Shown: positions 18,953 through 28,617, numbered from the stretch's first letter. The stretch is 64,000 nucleotides of DNA from Maribacter caenipelagi (GCF_004364175.1 NZ_SNZW01000015.1:412688-476687), one strand, 5' to 3'. Numbers and translations: made by a program. The notes: generated from the sequence alone by a model not told the origin.

Positions 18953-20257
18953 TTACACAGCAGGTTCACCATAAAGGTCAAAGTCAGCTGCTTCTCTAAT
19001 CTTAATATTTACAAACTCACCTTGCTTCACATAATGCTTTGCTGCATCTATTAATACCTCGTTATCAACATCTGGAGAATCGAATTCTGTTCTTCCCACA
19101 AAATAGTTACCTTCTTTGCGATCTATAATGCAACGAAACGTCTCCCCAACTTTCTTCTGGTTCAATTCCCAAGAAATTTGAGATTGAATTTCCATGATAA
19201 TATTGGCACGTTCTTGTTTTACTTCTTCTGGGACATCGTCTACCAAAGTATAGGCATGAGTATTTTCTTCATGACTGTACGTAAAGCAACCTAAACGCTC
19301 AAAACGCATGGCAATTACCCAGTTTTTGAGAATCTCGAAATCTTCTTCTGTTTCACCAGGATAACCCACTATTAAAGTAGTTCTAATTGTCATTTCTGGT
19401 ACAGCAGCTCTAAATTCTTTAAGTAATTTCGTCGTTTTAGCTTCTGTAGTACCACGACGCATACTTTTAAGAATTCTGTCAGATATATGCTGTAACGGAA
19501 TATCCAAATAGTTACAAACCTTTGGTTCTCTATTCATAACATCTAGCACATCCATCGGAAAACCAGCAGGAAATGCATAATGTAGACGTATCCACTCAAT
19601 GCCTTCTACCTTTACCAAAGCCTCCAAAAGCTCGGCAAGATTTCTTTTCTTATAAAGATCTAAACCATAATAAGTAAGATCTTGTGCAATTAAGATTAAT
19701 TCTTTTACCCCTTTTGCCGCAAGCTTTTCTGCTTCGGTTACCAATTCTTCAATCGGAGTACTCTTGTGCTTACCTCTCATTAAAGGAATTGCACAGAAAG
19801 AACAAGGCCGATCACAACCTTCTGCAATTTTTAAATACGCATAGTTTTTAGGTGTTGTTGTTAAACGCTCGCCTATTAGCTCATGCTTATAATCTGCTCC
19901 TAATGCTTTCAACAAACCTGGCAACTCACTGGTACCAAAATACTCATCTACATTCGGAATTTCTTTTTGTAGATCTGGCTTATAACGTTCACTTAAGCAA
20001 CCGGTAACAAAAACTTTATCTACCGCACCATCTTCTTTCTTTTGAACATATTCTAAAATGGTATTAACACTTTCTTCTTTAGCATTGGCAATAAAGCCAC
20101 AGGTGTTAATTACAACTATGTTTCCTTCTTCCTCATGTACAACTTCTTTGTCATTTGCCTTTAACTGGCCCATGAGTACTTCAGAATCATAAACATTCTT
20201 TGAACAACCTAGTGTTACTACGTTGATTTTGTTCTTTTTAAGAGTTTTTGTCCTCAT
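18953..20257 (-). CDS. rimO: Ribosomal protein S12 methylthiotransferase RimO
   Basis: A radical SAM enzyme that methylthiolates the conserved aspartate of ribosomal protein S12. At 434 residues it has the three expected parts: the UPF0004 domain (VVTLGCSKNVYDSEVLMGQL, VINTCGF, VFVTGCLSERY), the radical SAM domain with cysteine cluster CDRPCSFC, and the C-terminal TRAM domain (VGRTEFDSPDVDNEVLI). LMRGKHKSTP is also typical. A -7 box at 20274 lies just upstream. It ends tail to tail with the LpxR gene. Confidence 0.96.
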   Translation of the reverse strand: MRTKTLKKNKINVVTLGCSKNVYDSEVLMGQLKANDKEVVHEEEGNIVVINTCGFIANAKEESVNTILEYVQKKEDGAVDKVFVTGCLSERYKPDLQKEIPNVDEYFGTSELPGLLKALGADYKHELIGERLTTTPKNYAYLKIAEGCDRPCSFCAIPLMRGKHKSTPIEELVTEAEKLAAKGVKELILIAQDLTYYGLDLYKKRNLAELLEALVKVEGIEWIRLHYAFPAGFPMDVLDVMNREPKVCNYLDIPLQHISDRILKSMRRGTTEAKTTKLLKEFRAAVPEMTIRTTLIVGYPGETEEDFEILKNWVIAMRFERLGCFTYSHEENTHAYTLVDDVPEEVKQERANIIMEIQSQISWELNQKKVGETFRCIIDRKEGNYFVGRTEFDSPDVDNEVLIDAAKHYVKQGEFVNIKIREAADFDLYGEPAV

Positions 20258-20273
20258 AATTTAAATTGGGGTG

Positions 20274-20281
20274 CAAAAATA
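20274..20281 (-). promoter_or_regulatory. -7 promoter element for rimO
   Basis: Reverse strand TATTTTTG, an exact TAnnTTTG match 16 bases before the rimO start; it implies a very short leader. Confidence 0.5.
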
Positions 20282-20374
20282 CGATTTGGGTATTTAAAAA
20301 CGTTAGATATGGACAAATTTACTTGTAATCTTTATTTGATTACAGTTTATCAATACCCAAATCTTAAATTAACC

Positions 20375-21496
20375 ATGAAATTCTCCCAATATTTCAGGCT
20401 ACTTGCCCTATCATTAATTGTAGCGTCATGCTCAAGTGATTCTGAACCCTCTTCAGAAACTGACAAAAGTGGCACTCCACCTGCTGTAACACCTATACCG
20501 ACCGAAACTTATTTTCCACCAATTTCTAGAACTAACGAATGGGAAACCACATCTATGGAATCCTTAGGATGGAACGAAGATGAAGTAAGTAATCTATTTT
20601 TCTTCCTAGAAAACAATAACACCGATGCTTTTATTATCCTAAAAGATGGTCGAATAGTAATCGAAAAATACTTTGGCGATTTTAAGTCTGATGACAATCA
20701 TGCATGGAACTCTGCCGGAAAAAATTTAACAGCAATGCTTACAGGTATTGCCCAAGAAGAAGAATATCTTAATATTACAGATGCAACCTCTAATTATTTA
20801 GGTGAAGGTTGGTCCAACATACCGCTAGAACAAGAATTGAACATCACCATTAAAAATCAATTGACCATGACAACGGGTCTTGATTATATGGTCGATGATA
20901 TTTTCTGTACCGATCCAGAGTGTCTGTCATATTTAAATGAACCTAATACCTTCTGGTACTATCATAATGCACCTTACACCTTGTTAGATGATGTGATAGC
21001 CAATGCTACAGGTACTGATTTTAATGCTTATTTTTCCGAGAAAATCAAAGAACCTATTGGTATGCAAGGTTTATTTATAAAAGTAGGCTACAATAACGTA
21101 TTCTTTAGTTCTGCGCGAAGTATGGCGCGTTTTGGAATTTTAAACTTGAACCAAGGTGATTGGAACGGAACTTCAATTCTTTCTGATCAAAGTTACTTTA
21201 ATGCTATGACCAACACTTCGCAAGACTTAAATCTTTCTTACGGATATCTTTATTGGTTAAATGGCAAGAGTAGTTTTAGATTACCTAGTTCTGTAGATGA
21301 ATTTGCAGGTAGCTTAATACCAAATGCACCTGATGACATGTATGCCGGACTTGGATTAAACGACCAAAAACTATATATGGTACCTAGCTTAGATTTAGTG
21401 GTTGTACGTATGGGCGGTGCTAGTAACGATGAACTTCTGGGTCCTTCTAATTTCGACAATGAAATATGGGAATTAATCAATGCTATTATCGAATAG
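20375..21496 (+). CDS. Serine hydrolase lipoprotein (class C beta-lactamase fold)
   Basis: A 373-residue lipoprotein: MKFSQYFRLLALSLIVASC has a lipobox with Cys19. The beta-lactamase-type catalytic residues are visible as Ser113-x-x-Lys116 (WNSAGKNL) and Tyr196-x-Asn198 (YYHNAP). Relatives include esterases, D-aminopeptidases and 6-aminohexanoate dimer hydrolase-like proteins. There is no reason to call it an antibiotic resistance gene. The in-frame ATG at 20309 would put a non-signal extension in front of the lipoprotein signal, so 20375 is chosen. Confidence 0.87.
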   Translation: MKFSQYFRLLALSLIVASCSSDSEPSSETDKSGTPPAVTPIPTETYFPPISRTNEWETTSMESLGWNEDEVSNLFFFLENNNTDAFIILKDGRIVIEKYFGDFKSDDNHAWNSAGKNLTAMLTGIAQEEEYLNITDATSNYLGEGWSNIPLEQELNITIKNQLTMTTGLDYMVDDIFCTDPECLSYLNEPNTFWYYHNAPYTLLDDVIANATGTDFNAYFSEKIKEPIGMQGLFIKVGYNNVFFSSARSMARFGILNLNQGDWNGTSILSDQSYFNAMTNTSQDLNLSYGYLYWLNGKSSFRLPSSVDEFAGSLIPNAPDDMYAGLGLNDQKLYMVPSLDLVVVRMGGASNDELLGPSNFDNEIWELINAIIE

Positions 21497-21559
21497 ATTT
21501 TTTCAGGATAATTAATCACATCTTCTGTATCTAGTTCACACTTAGCAAATAAGTATTCT

Positions 21560-21567
21560 TACTTTTG
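21560..21567 (+). promoter_or_regulatory. -7 promoter element for the nitroreductase gene
   Basis: TACTTTTG matches TAnnTTTG and lies 14 bases before the ATG at 21582, implying a very short 5' leader. Confidence 0.5.
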
Positions 21568-21581
21568 TATAAAATTGTAAG

Positions 21582-22184
21582 ATGGATTTTAGAAGCATTG
21601 CAGAGAAAAGATACACTACCCAGAAATATAATGTTTCTAGAAAAATCTCAAATTCAGACATTGAAGATTTAAAGCATATTTTAAAACTTAGTCCGTCTTC
21701 TATTAATAGCCAACCTTGGTTATTCACATTCGTTTCTAATGAACAGATAAAAAATGAATTAGCAAACGCATCTTATTCTAATGCTCCTAAAATAAAAAAT
21801 GCCAGCCATTTGGTCGTTTTCAGTGTAATGGATAATCTTGAAGAGTTTGAAAAACGTGTTGAAGAAAATTTACTTGAAAACTCTATTAAATTTTACAAGC
21901 AATACATAAAAACGCAATCAAAAGAGAAAACGGTTAACTGGTTATCTCATCAAGTTTATATTACGCTAGGATTCTTTTTAGCCGCATGTGCGTCTATGGA
22001 AATAGACTCTACCCCTATGGAAGGTATAGACGTTGGAAAATATCAAAACATACTTAACATCAAAGATCACAAGGTTTTATTTTCAGTGGCAATAGGCTAC
22101 CGTGATGATAATGATATTACACAACCGAATTTAATAGGTAAATCTAGATTGGCCGATGATACTGTGATTCAATCAATTGACTAA
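21582..22184 (+). CDS. Nitroreductase family NAD(P)H oxidoreductase
   Basis: A 200-residue flavin enzyme of the nitroreductase superfamily. The N-terminus MDFRSIAEKRYTTQKYNVSRKIS, then LSPSSINSQPWLFTFVS (FMN-binding SxxNxQPW) and the C-terminal AIGYRDDNDITQP identify it; NfsB-like enzymes share this layout. Physiological substrate unknown. Preceded by a clear -7 box. Confidence 0.88.
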   Translation: MDFRSIAEKRYTTQKYNVSRKISNSDIEDLKHILKLSPSSINSQPWLFTFVSNEQIKNELANASYSNAPKIKNASHLVVFSVMDNLEEFEKRVEENLLENSIKFYKQYIKTQSKEKTVNWLSHQVYITLGFFLAACASMEIDSTPMEGIDVGKYQNILNIKDHKVLFSVAIGYRDDNDITQPNLIGKSRLADDTVIQSID

Positions 22185-22194
22185 ATAATCGATT

Positions 22195-23040
22195 TTAAAC
22201 CTCTTTTGCCAGTAAAAATACCGTGATTTCTGGTCTTACATTAAAACGTACTTGACGCAAACAACCCAAGGCACTATTAATATATAGGGTTCTTCCGTCT
22301 TTTAAATCTTTTATACCGGCATCATAATTTTTATTTTTAACTGGTAAGATCAGTGCAGGAAGAAAAGGTGGTTTTACTTGTCCGCCATGGGTATGACCAG
22401 AAAGTATCCAACCTTTAAAATTATTCCAGACAGGTAAATCGCATACATCCGGATTGTGACATAGGGCAATATTAGCTTTCTCAGGATTATATTTTGCAGT
22501 AGCTTTTTTAGGATAAAAATTACTTCCCCAAAAATCATCCATCCCCAAAAAATTAAGTCCGTTGATTTCCACAGCATCATTTCGTAACATGGTTACCCCT
22601 ACATCTTCTAAACTCTTCGTAATATTTCGTGCTACATCATCTTCTACAAAATCAATTCCGTAATCGTGATTTCCTAGTATACCAATTGTACCCAAAGCGC
22701 CTTTAACCACAAATTTTAACACCTCTTGCAACTGGCTTATTTGCTCATCGTCTTCATAGGTTACATAGTCGCCGGTATACACGACAAAATCAGGATTTAA
22801 TTCTTGGGCTTCTTTAAATGAATCTATGATGTATTGATAATCAAAAGAATTACCAATATGTACATCACTTATTTGCATTACTGTTTTACCGATAAGATCA
22901 TCTGGTAAGTTTTTTAGAGGCATTTTTATATAGACAAACTGCATCCAAAATGGTTCTATCTGCCAACTATATAATCCAGTCAACAAACCTAACCCAGCTA
23001 ACCACTGAAAAGTCTTTTTGACAAAGCTTCGTCTTTTCAT
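22195..23040 (-). CDS. Membrane-anchored metallophosphoesterase
   Basis: A 281-residue calcineurin-like phosphoesterase of the YkuE/YaeI type. Near the N-terminus (about residues 12-25) there is one hydrophobic segment after a basic stretch (MKRRSFVKK), suggesting a signal or anchor. The metal-binding motifs appear in order: QISDVHIGNSF (D-x-H), YTGDYV (GD), ILGNHDYG (GNHD), LCHNPDV (H) and LSGHTHGGQV (GHxH). Substrate unknown; relatives include UDP-sugar or lipid-linked pyrophosphatases. It follows the amidase gene by 15 bases on the same strand. Confidence 0.9.
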   Translation of the reverse strand: MKRRSFVKKTFQWLAGLGLLTGLYSWQIEPFWMQFVYIKMPLKNLPDDLIGKTVMQISDVHIGNSFDYQYIIDSFKEAQELNPDFVVYTGDYVTYEDDEQISQLQEVLKFVVKGALGTIGILGNHDYGIDFVEDDVARNITKSLEDVGVTMLRNDAVEINGLNFLGMDDFWGSNFYPKKATAKYNPEKANIALCHNPDVCDLPVWNNFKGWILSGHTHGGQVKPPFLPALILPVKNKNYDAGIKDLKDGRTLYINSALGCLRQVRFNVRPEITVFLLAKEV

Positions 23041-23055
23041 TTCAAGTAATCAAAT

Positions 23056-24735
23056 TTAGTTTTGATAGTCTGTCGGTACTACCCTATTTGGAAAATTATC
23101 TTCATAAGACTTTCCAATTCGTAATAGGTTAGCTTCAGAATATGGCTTTCCAATAAAGGTTAGGCTTATCGGTTCACCAGAAATTTTATAACCCATAGGT
23201 ATTGTGAGAGCCGGATATTTGGCAACAGCCGCATAACCAGCGTGGTAATTGTTAATAGAGAGCACAGCATCTAATTTGTACTTATCCATCGCTGTATCGA
23301 AGAAGGTTCTACCATTCTTTTCAAGATTAGATTTTATTTCTTCTAATTCGGTAGTTGTGGTAGTATCTGATAATATACCCTCAAACAATGCTTGTCCGTA
23401 GGGAATTCTAACTAACGAATCTGCATTATTGAATGTCACCGCATCTGCAATTGAAGTTATTTTCACTAACTCAGAGTTGGTTTCCTCTTTTAAATATGAC
23501 TTCAAATCATTTCTCATATCAATATTTAAAATACTTAAAAAGCCATCCATAGAAACTTCTGGTGGTGTAAACAGTATAATTGTTGCTCCTGCTTCTTTCA
23601 GACCCTGAATGGTTTGCTTGTAAATACTATCAGTTTCCATCAACCTTTTAATAGCACCTAATCTCATTTCAGAAAAAGGTTCTGGATGTAAACCTGCAGA
23701 TAAAATTCCCGGAAAACTATCTTCTATAGATGCAGGATCTGACTCATCAAAACCCAACATAGCAGATAACAAAATAGCATTGTCCTTTACATTCTTTGTC
23801 ATCGGACCAGGTGTATCTAATGTGCTTGAAATGGGCACAATACCCGACCTACTCAATAAACCTATGGTAGGTTTTAAGCCAACTACGGAATTCTGGCTAC
23901 TGGGCGATAAAATAGAACCCGAGGTTTCTGTACCTACTGCGGCAACTGCATAATTAGCCGCAACTGCGGTACCGCTACCAGAACTTGACCCGCCTGTTTC
24001 AAATATTCTTCGCCCATAAGGATTAAGGGTTTGACCACCGTAAGCACTATACCCTACAGGGCAACCAGAACATAAAAAATATGCCCATTCACTTAAATTG
24101 ACCTTACCTAAAACTAAGGCTCCGTTCTTTTTTAATTGCTGAACGATAAATGAATCATCAACTTCATTATCCATCAGCGCAATTGAACCTGCAGTGGTTT
24201 TCATGCCTAAGGTATTAATGTTGTCTTTTAATAAAATAGGCATACCATAAATTGGATGTTGCATTTGAGCCGCTATACCCTTTTCATTTTGCCTATCTAA
24301 TTCTCGCGCTTGGGCTACTACGTCATTATTAAGGGCTATTACAGTATTTAAAGTTGTCTCATTGTTCAACTCATACTTATAAATGCGATATAAATAAAAC
24401 AATACCAGATTTTCATAAGTCAGCCTACCTTCTTTGATATGATTTCGAATCACAAAAATATCTTGCTCCAAAATCATGGGAAGCACCTCTTTATATTGAG
24501 CCTCTGTAAACTTAGAAACCTCTTCATACAAAGGCATAAAAACCTCATTCTTATCCAATACCTTAGATTGAATCAGCTTGTACTGCATACGTCCATTCCC
24601 GTGATCAGCATTGTCGGCAACTTCAGTAGAATCATTATAGGGCGTCCAAAGAACTACTTCCTCTTTTTCCGTTTCTTGCTTGTTCTTACATGCACTTATA
24701 ACAATAATGATTAATAATAATACAAGTTTTTTCAT
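23056..24735 (-). CDS. Amidase-signature family lipoprotein
   Basis: A 559-residue exported amidase. MKKLVLLLIIIVISACKNK has a lipobox, so it is probably a lipoprotein. The Ser-Ser-Lys catalytic machinery is present: the lysine in MPILLKDNINT, and the serines in GGSSSGSGTAVAANYAVAAVGTETSGSILSP. C-terminal LTFIGKPYSEANLL is typical of long Bacteroidota/Firmicutes amidases. The substrate amide is unknown. It is four bases downstream of the DUF2911 gene and so in one operon with it and possibly ftsY. Confidence 0.9.
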   Translation of the reverse strand: MKKLVLLLIIIVISACKNKQETEKEEVVLWTPYNDSTEVADNADHGNGRMQYKLIQSKVLDKNEVFMPLYEEVSKFTEAQYKEVLPMILEQDIFVIRNHIKEGRLTYENLVLFYLYRIYKYELNNETTLNTVIALNNDVVAQARELDRQNEKGIAAQMQHPIYGMPILLKDNINTLGMKTTAGSIALMDNEVDDSFIVQQLKKNGALVLGKVNLSEWAYFLCSGCPVGYSAYGGQTLNPYGRRIFETGGSSSGSGTAVAANYAVAAVGTETSGSILSPSSQNSVVGLKPTIGLLSRSGIVPISSTLDTPGPMTKNVKDNAILLSAMLGFDESDPASIEDSFPGILSAGLHPEPFSEMRLGAIKRLMETDSIYKQTIQGLKEAGATIILFTPPEVSMDGFLSILNIDMRNDLKSYLKEETNSELVKITSIADAVTFNNADSLVRIPYGQALFEGILSDTTTTTELEEIKSNLEKNGRTFFDTAMDKYKLDAVLSINNYHAGYAAVAKYPALTIPMGYKISGEPISLTFIGKPYSEANLLRIGKSYEDNFPNRVVPTDYQN

Positions 24736-24739
24736 ACTG

Positions 24740-25624
24740 TTATTTATTTTTTTGAATAGTTTTCCATTTCAGGATATCATTTTGGTTCAAGCGAACAAAT
24801 TCATCCTTACCTTCCTTTTCAGCTAATACAATAGAAATGTTGGATGCTTTTATTGCTGCTTCATATTTCTTTAAATCTGCCAAAATCAAAGAACGCACTC
24901 TATGAAAGTAATAGGTATCTCCACCCATATCAATTGCATCATCGACATAATCGAGGGCTTCTGTAAAATTTAAACCCTGCTCTTGATAATACCGTGCAAT
25001 TTCGTAATAGGTTTGTGCTGTAGGACTTCTTAATAACTCATCATTAATCTGCTCTTGAAAAATAGATTCCGTATCAAATTGAATGGGGATTGAAACTTCT
25101 GTATTTCCCCAATTCCAATTCATTAAAGCTCCGTTGTGATTAATAACATCAAACGAAATCAGAAAAGTCTCTTGAAAATCATGTTTATGGATTGGTACAA
25201 CTATTACTCGTAATGCATCTTCTTTGGCATTATAGTTTGTTCTGCCATCTCCCCAATGCGCTGTATTCTTATGAAATACTATTTGCCACTCCTTTTCTTC
25301 AGGAAAAGCATACAAGGCATAAGTACCCTTAACGAGCTTTTGACCTTCAATAAAAACATCTGAACTGAAAGTAATTTTGGTAGATTCATTGGCACCTACC
25401 CTCCAAATACGTCCATAAGGAACTAAACCAGGCTGACCGTTAGGTTGATTGCCAAATAAAGTGCGACCCTTGGCAGATGGTCTGGAATATTCGACGGTAA
25501 TTTTTGAGAGTCCGACTTCTTGTTCAATCTTGGCAAACGGACTAGCTTTGGGGTGGTTCATTTGCCCCCAACTCAGATTAGATAATAAAAGAGGAAGTAT
25601 GAACCAGATGTATCTCAATTTCAA
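24740..25624 (-). CDS. DUF2911 secreted protein
   Basis: A 294-residue exported protein with a signal peptide (YIWFILPLLLSNLSWGQ). The DUF2911 block is clear: ITVEYSRPSAKGRTLFG, VPYGRIWRVGANESTKITFS and KGTYALYAFPEEKEWQIVFH. The C-terminus (about residues 200-285) resembles a helical TPR-like region (NFTEALDYVDDAIDMGGDTYYF). Function unknown. It overlaps the end of ftsY by four bases, so translation is coupled. Confidence 0.88.
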   Translation of the reverse strand: MKLRYIWFILPLLLSNLSWGQMNHPKASPFAKIEQEVGLSKITVEYSRPSAKGRTLFGNQPNGQPGLVPYGRIWRVGANESTKITFSSDVFIEGQKLVKGTYALYAFPEEKEWQIVFHKNTAHWGDGRTNYNAKEDALRVIVVPIHKHDFQETFLISFDVINHNGALMNWNWGNTEVSIPIQFDTESIFQEQINDELLRSPTAQTYYEIARYYQEQGLNFTEALDYVDDAIDMGGDTYYFHRVRSLILADLKKYEAAIKASNISIVLAEKEGKDEFVRLNQNDILKWKTIQKNK

Positions 25625-26577
25625 ATTTTAAAGAATGAATCTACGAACTCATGCTTATTAAATGCCTGTAAATCTTCAATACCCTCACCTACACCGATAT
25701 ACTTTACCGGTATTTTAAATTGATCAGATATACCTATAACCACACCGCCTTTTGCAGTACCATCTAATTTGGTAATCGCCAAAGCCGTAACTTCTGTAGC
25801 TTTCGTAAATTGTTTTGCTTGTTCAAATGCATTTTGCCCTGTAGAACCATCTAGAACCAGCAATACTTCATGCGGGGTATCGGCAACTACTTTTTGCATA
25901 ACGCGTTTTACCTTGGTCAACTCATTCATTAAGTTCACCTTATTATGCAATCTACCTGCTGTGTCTATAATTACCACATCGGCATCTTGGGTAACGGCAG
26001 AACTCAAAGTATCGAAAGCAACCGAAGCAGGATCACTACCCATTTGTTGTTTTACTATAGGCACATCTACACGATCGGCCCATACTTGTAACTGATCAAT
26101 TGCAGCTGCCCTAAATGTATCTGCGGCACCAAGAACTACTTTTAAACCTTGATTTTTAAATCTATATGCCAACTTACCAATAGTTGTAGTCTTACCAACA
26201 CCATTTACACCAACTACCATGATCACATATGGCTTTTTATCTTTTGGTATTTGAATATCGCCAGTATCGCCGTCGTTAGTTTCAGAAAGAAGACCAGCAA
26301 TTTCAGCTCTTAAAATCGTATTAAGCTCATCGGTACCTACATACTTATCGCGAGCAACCCTTGCTTCTATTCTTTGTATAATTTTTAAGGTTGTATCAAC
26401 GCCAACATCAGAAGAAACCAATACTTCTTCAAGATTATCTAGAACATCATCGTCTACCTTAGACTTACCAGCAACCGCTTTACCCAACTTCGAAAAGAAA
26501 GTGGTTTTAGTTTTTTCCAAACCTTTATCTAAGGTTTCTTTTTTCTGAGAAGAAAATATTTTTTTAAATAAGCTCAT
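25621..26577 (-). CDS. ftsY: Signal recognition particle receptor FtsY
   Basis: SRP receptor GTPase that delivers signal-peptide-bearing ribosomes to the membrane. The 318 residues comprise a short basic N-terminus and the NG domain: VVGVNGVGKTTTIGKLA (G1), DTFRAAAIDQLQVW, VIIDTAGRLHN (G3), ITKLDGTAKGGVVIG (G4/G5). The acidic A domain of proteobacterial FtsY is absent, as is usual in Bacteroidota. Context rpmB-rpmG-DUF4295-ftsY is a conserved Bacteroidota order. A -7 box after the terminator at 26612 suggests separate transcription. Confidence 0.97.
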   Translation of the reverse strand: MSLFKKIFSSQKKETLDKGLEKTKTTFFSKLGKAVAGKSKVDDDVLDNLEEVLVSSDVGVDTTLKIIQRIEARVARDKYVGTDELNTILRAEIAGLLSETNDGDTGDIQIPKDKKPYVIMVVGVNGVGKTTTIGKLAYRFKNQGLKVVLGAADTFRAAAIDQLQVWADRVDVPIVKQQMGSDPASVAFDTLSSAVTQDADVVIIDTAGRLHNKVNLMNELTKVKRVMQKVVADTPHEVLLVLDGSTGQNAFEQAKQFTKATEVTALAITKLDGTAKGGVVIGISDQFKIPVKYIGVGEGIEDLQAFNKHEFVDSFFKI

Positions 26578-26596
26578 TTTTGATTGTATGGTTAGT

Positions 26597-26604
26597 CAAA
26601 TATA
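26597..26604 (-). promoter_or_regulatory. -7 promoter element for ftsY
   Basis: Reverse strand TATATTTG, exact TAnnTTTG match, between the ribosomal-protein terminator and the ftsY start. Confidence 0.5.
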
Positions 26605-26611
26605 AAAAATT

Positions 26612-26641
26612 AAAAAGCCCCTTTCGTATGAAAGGGGCTCA
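26612..26641 (-). terminator. Terminator after rpmB-rpmG-DUF4295
   Basis: Inverted repeat GAGCCCCTTTC / GAAAGGGGCTT with a four-base loop, followed on the reverse strand by TTTTAATTTTTT. It ends the ribosomal-protein unit just before ftsY. Confidence 0.88.
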
Positions 26642-26664
26642 ATAACTACTAAAAGTTATATTTC

Positions 26665-26817
26665 TTATTTCTTGGCAATCCAAGCATCTACCAATTCTGG
26701 TGGCATAACTTGTTCTACAAAAACGTAAGCACCTGATTTTGGTGACTTAACCATTTTTATAGCTTTTGTCAATCTTTTAGAACTTGTCTGTAAACTTGCT
26801 ACGGTCTTCTTAGCCAT
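26665..26817 (-). CDS. DUF4295 small basic protein
   Basis: A 50-residue, lysine-rich protein beginning MAKKTVASLQTSSKRLTKAI and ending VMPPELVDAWIAKK, matching DUF4295. This family is essentially confined to Bacteroidota and is found next to rpmG and ftsY, as here. Its basic character and position suggest a ribosome-associated role, which is inference. It lies 36 bases downstream of rpmG and ends before the terminator at 26612. Confidence 0.9.
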   Translation of the reverse strand: MAKKTVASLQTSSKRLTKAIKMVKSPKSGAYVFVEQVMPPELVDAWIAKK

Positions 26818-26853
26818 GTCTTATGTTTTTAGTGATTCTCTTAAAGAAAGAAT

Positions 26854-27036
26854 CTATTTAATTTCTTTATGAAGGGTCATTCTCTTAAGAATAGGATTGA
26901 ATTTTTTAATTTCCAATCTCTCAGGAGTGTTCTTCTTATTTTTTGTTGTGATATATCTTGAAGTACCTGGTTGACCAGATTCTTTATGCTCTGTGCATTC
27001 TAATATAACTTGTATTCTATTACCTTTCTTTGCCAT
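26854..27036 (-). CDS. rpmG: 50S ribosomal protein L33
   Basis: A 60-residue L33: [20 protein letters not shown], then [25 protein letters not shown] and a C-terminal [10 protein letters not shown]. It lacks the CxxC pairs of zinc-binding L33 (only one cysteine), so it is the zinc-independent type. Located 21 bases after rpmB in the same operon. Confidence 0.97.
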   Translation of the reverse strand: MAKKGNRIQVILECTEHKESGQPGTSRYITTKNKKNTPERLEIKKFNPILKRMTLHKEIK

Positions 27037-27057
27037 CTTAATGCTCTATTTTCCAGA

Positions 27058-27297
27058 TTACTTAATAACGAATCCTTTTGCTTTTGCTTCTTTCAAAACA
27101 GCAGATATTCCTTTCTTATTGATACTCTTTAAAGCTCTTGTAGAAACTTTAATAGTAATCCAACGGTCTTCTTCAGGAATGTAGAAACGCTTTTTAGATA
27201 GATTTACATCAAATCTTCTTCTCGTTTTATTAATTGAAAACGAAACATTGTTTCCAAACATCGCCTTCTTCCCCGTAATTTCACATACTTTTGACAT
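27058..27297 (-). CDS. rpmB: 50S ribosomal protein L28
   Basis: A 79-residue L28. MSKVCEITGKKAMFGNNVSFS, then KTRRRFDVNLSKKRFYIPEEDRWITIKVSTRALKSINKKG are diagnostic. It is the first gene of rpmB-rpmG-DUF4295, with a good promoter at 27327. Confidence 0.98.
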   Translation of the reverse strand: MSKVCEITGKKAMFGNNVSFSINKTRRRFDVNLSKKRFYIPEEDRWITIKVSTRALKSINKKGISAVLKEAKAKGFVIK

Positions 27298-27326
27298 CGT
27301 GCTGACTTTTTCTTTTAAACAGGGTG

Positions 27327-27354
27327 CAAATTTATATCTTTTTTATCGTTCCAA
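27327..27354 (-). promoter_or_regulatory. Promoter of rpmB-rpmG-DUF4295
   Basis: Reverse strand TTG (27352-27354), 17 bases, then TAAATTTG (27327-27334). Both boxes match the Bacteroidota consensus, and the start lies 30 bases before the rpmB ATG. Confidence 0.75.
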
Positions 27355-27366
27355 CAACAATAAAGA

Positions 27367-28617
27367 TCACATTTTTAAAATTTCTTTTTGAAGAAGCTCA
27401 AAAGCCTTATTTACAGACTTTTCCACAACACGCTCGCGTGTACTCCCCATTTGAAATTCTTGTACCAATTTGGACTTCGGTCCATCGATTGCGATAAATA
27501 CCGTTCCTACCCCAGCATTGGAATCTCCTTTTGTAGGTCCTGCATTACCTGTAGTGGCTATTGCAAAATCGGTTTTCATTAATTCTTTTGCTCCTTTTGC
27601 CATTGCACTTGCAACTTCAGCACTAACCACAGAATGTTTGTCAACTAATTCTTTAGGCACTTTTAGTATATTAATTTTAGCCTCTGTAGCATAACTGACC
27701 ACAGAACCTTTAAAATAATTAGACGCTCCAGGAATTGAAGTGATTTTCTCTGCAATTTTACCTCCTGTAAAACTCTCTGCCGTAGACAAAGTTAACTTTT
27801 TACTGGTCAATAATTTAGCTACAATCTCTTCTAAGCTTTCGTCATCTTCAAGACCGAAAATAATATCATTGATTAGAGGATACAATTTATCACATTCCAC
27901 ATCAATTGCAGCTGCCAATTCATCATAATCAGGACCTTTACCAGACAATCGCAACCTCACCTTACCCAAGTTAGGCAAATAGGCCAATTTAATGTTAGAA
28001 GGCAAATTATCTTCCCATTCCTCAATACGCTTTGCAATTGCACTTTCTCCCAAACCATAGGTTATTATTGTTCTATGGATTATATGAGGTCGTTTGTAAT
28101 ATGAAGCCAATTTTGGGATTACAGATTCCATCATTAGATACTTCATTTCAAAAGGCACACCAGGCATTGAGATGAATGTTACTTCATTTTCCCGAATTAA
28201 CATACCAGGGGCGGTACCATTCGCATTATGCAATACTTCTGCCCTACTCGGCACCAAAGCTTGCATTCTATTTATATCCGATATAGGAGTATTGCTAATG
28301 TATTTCGCAAATAATTCTTCTACATGCGCTAAAACCTCTGCATTCTCTACAAGTTCATCATTGAAGAACTCACATAAGGTATGTTTCGTAATATCATCTT
28401 TTGTAGGACCTAGACCGCCAGTAATTATTACTACATCTACTCGTTCTGAAGCATCTTTAAAAGCTTTCAGCAAATGTGTACGTTCATCTTGAATAGAGGT
28501 AATTTGATAAACTGAAATACCTATTTTATTCAGTTCCTTACCAATAAATGCAGAGTTGGTGTCAATGATTTGACCGATGAGGATTTCATCGCCAATGGTA
28601 ATAATTTCAGCAAGCAT
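27367..28617 (-). CDS. cinA: CinA family protein (NMN deamidase / competence-damage family)
   Basis: A 416-residue two-domain protein. The N-terminal MoaB/MogA-like domain shows [39 protein letters not shown] and [15 protein letters not shown]. The C-terminal PncC-type domain shows [31 protein letters not shown] and [23 protein letters not shown], the amidohydrolase that deamidates NMN in NAD recycling. Full family length. Its start codon region touches the stop of the Hpt gene (28617), so it is translationally coupled within the exonuclease-to-cinA operon. Confidence 0.94.
   Translation of the reverse strand: MLAEIITIGDEILIGQIIDTNSAFIGKELNKIGISVYQITSIQDERTHLLKAFKDASERVDVVIITGGLGPTKDDITKHTLCEFFNDELVENAEVLAHVEELFAKYISNTPISDINRMQALVPSRAEVLHNANGTAPGMLIRENEVTFISMPGVPFEMKYLMMESVIPKLASYYKRPHIIHRTIITYGLGESAIAKRIEEWEDNLPSNIKLAYLPNLGKVRLRLSGKGPDYDELAAAIDVECDKLYPLINDIIFGLEDDESLEEIVAKLLTSKKLTLSTAESFTGGKIAEKITSIPGASNYFKGSVVSYATEAKINILKVPKELVDKHSVVSAEVASAMAKGAKELMKTDFAIATTGNAGPTKGDSNAGVGTVFIAIDGPKSKLVQEFQMGSTRERVVEKSVNKAFELLQKEILKM

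Noticed and set aside
20375..21496. Beta-lactamase-fold protein as an antibiotic resistance gene
   Set aside because: The motifs only show a serine hydrolase of the class C fold; most such lipoproteins are esterases or peptidases, and no resistance context is present.
22195..27297. Single long reverse operon from rpmB to the metallophosphoesterase
   Set aside because: A strong terminator at 26612 and a -7 box at 26597 divide it; at least two transcription units are more likely.
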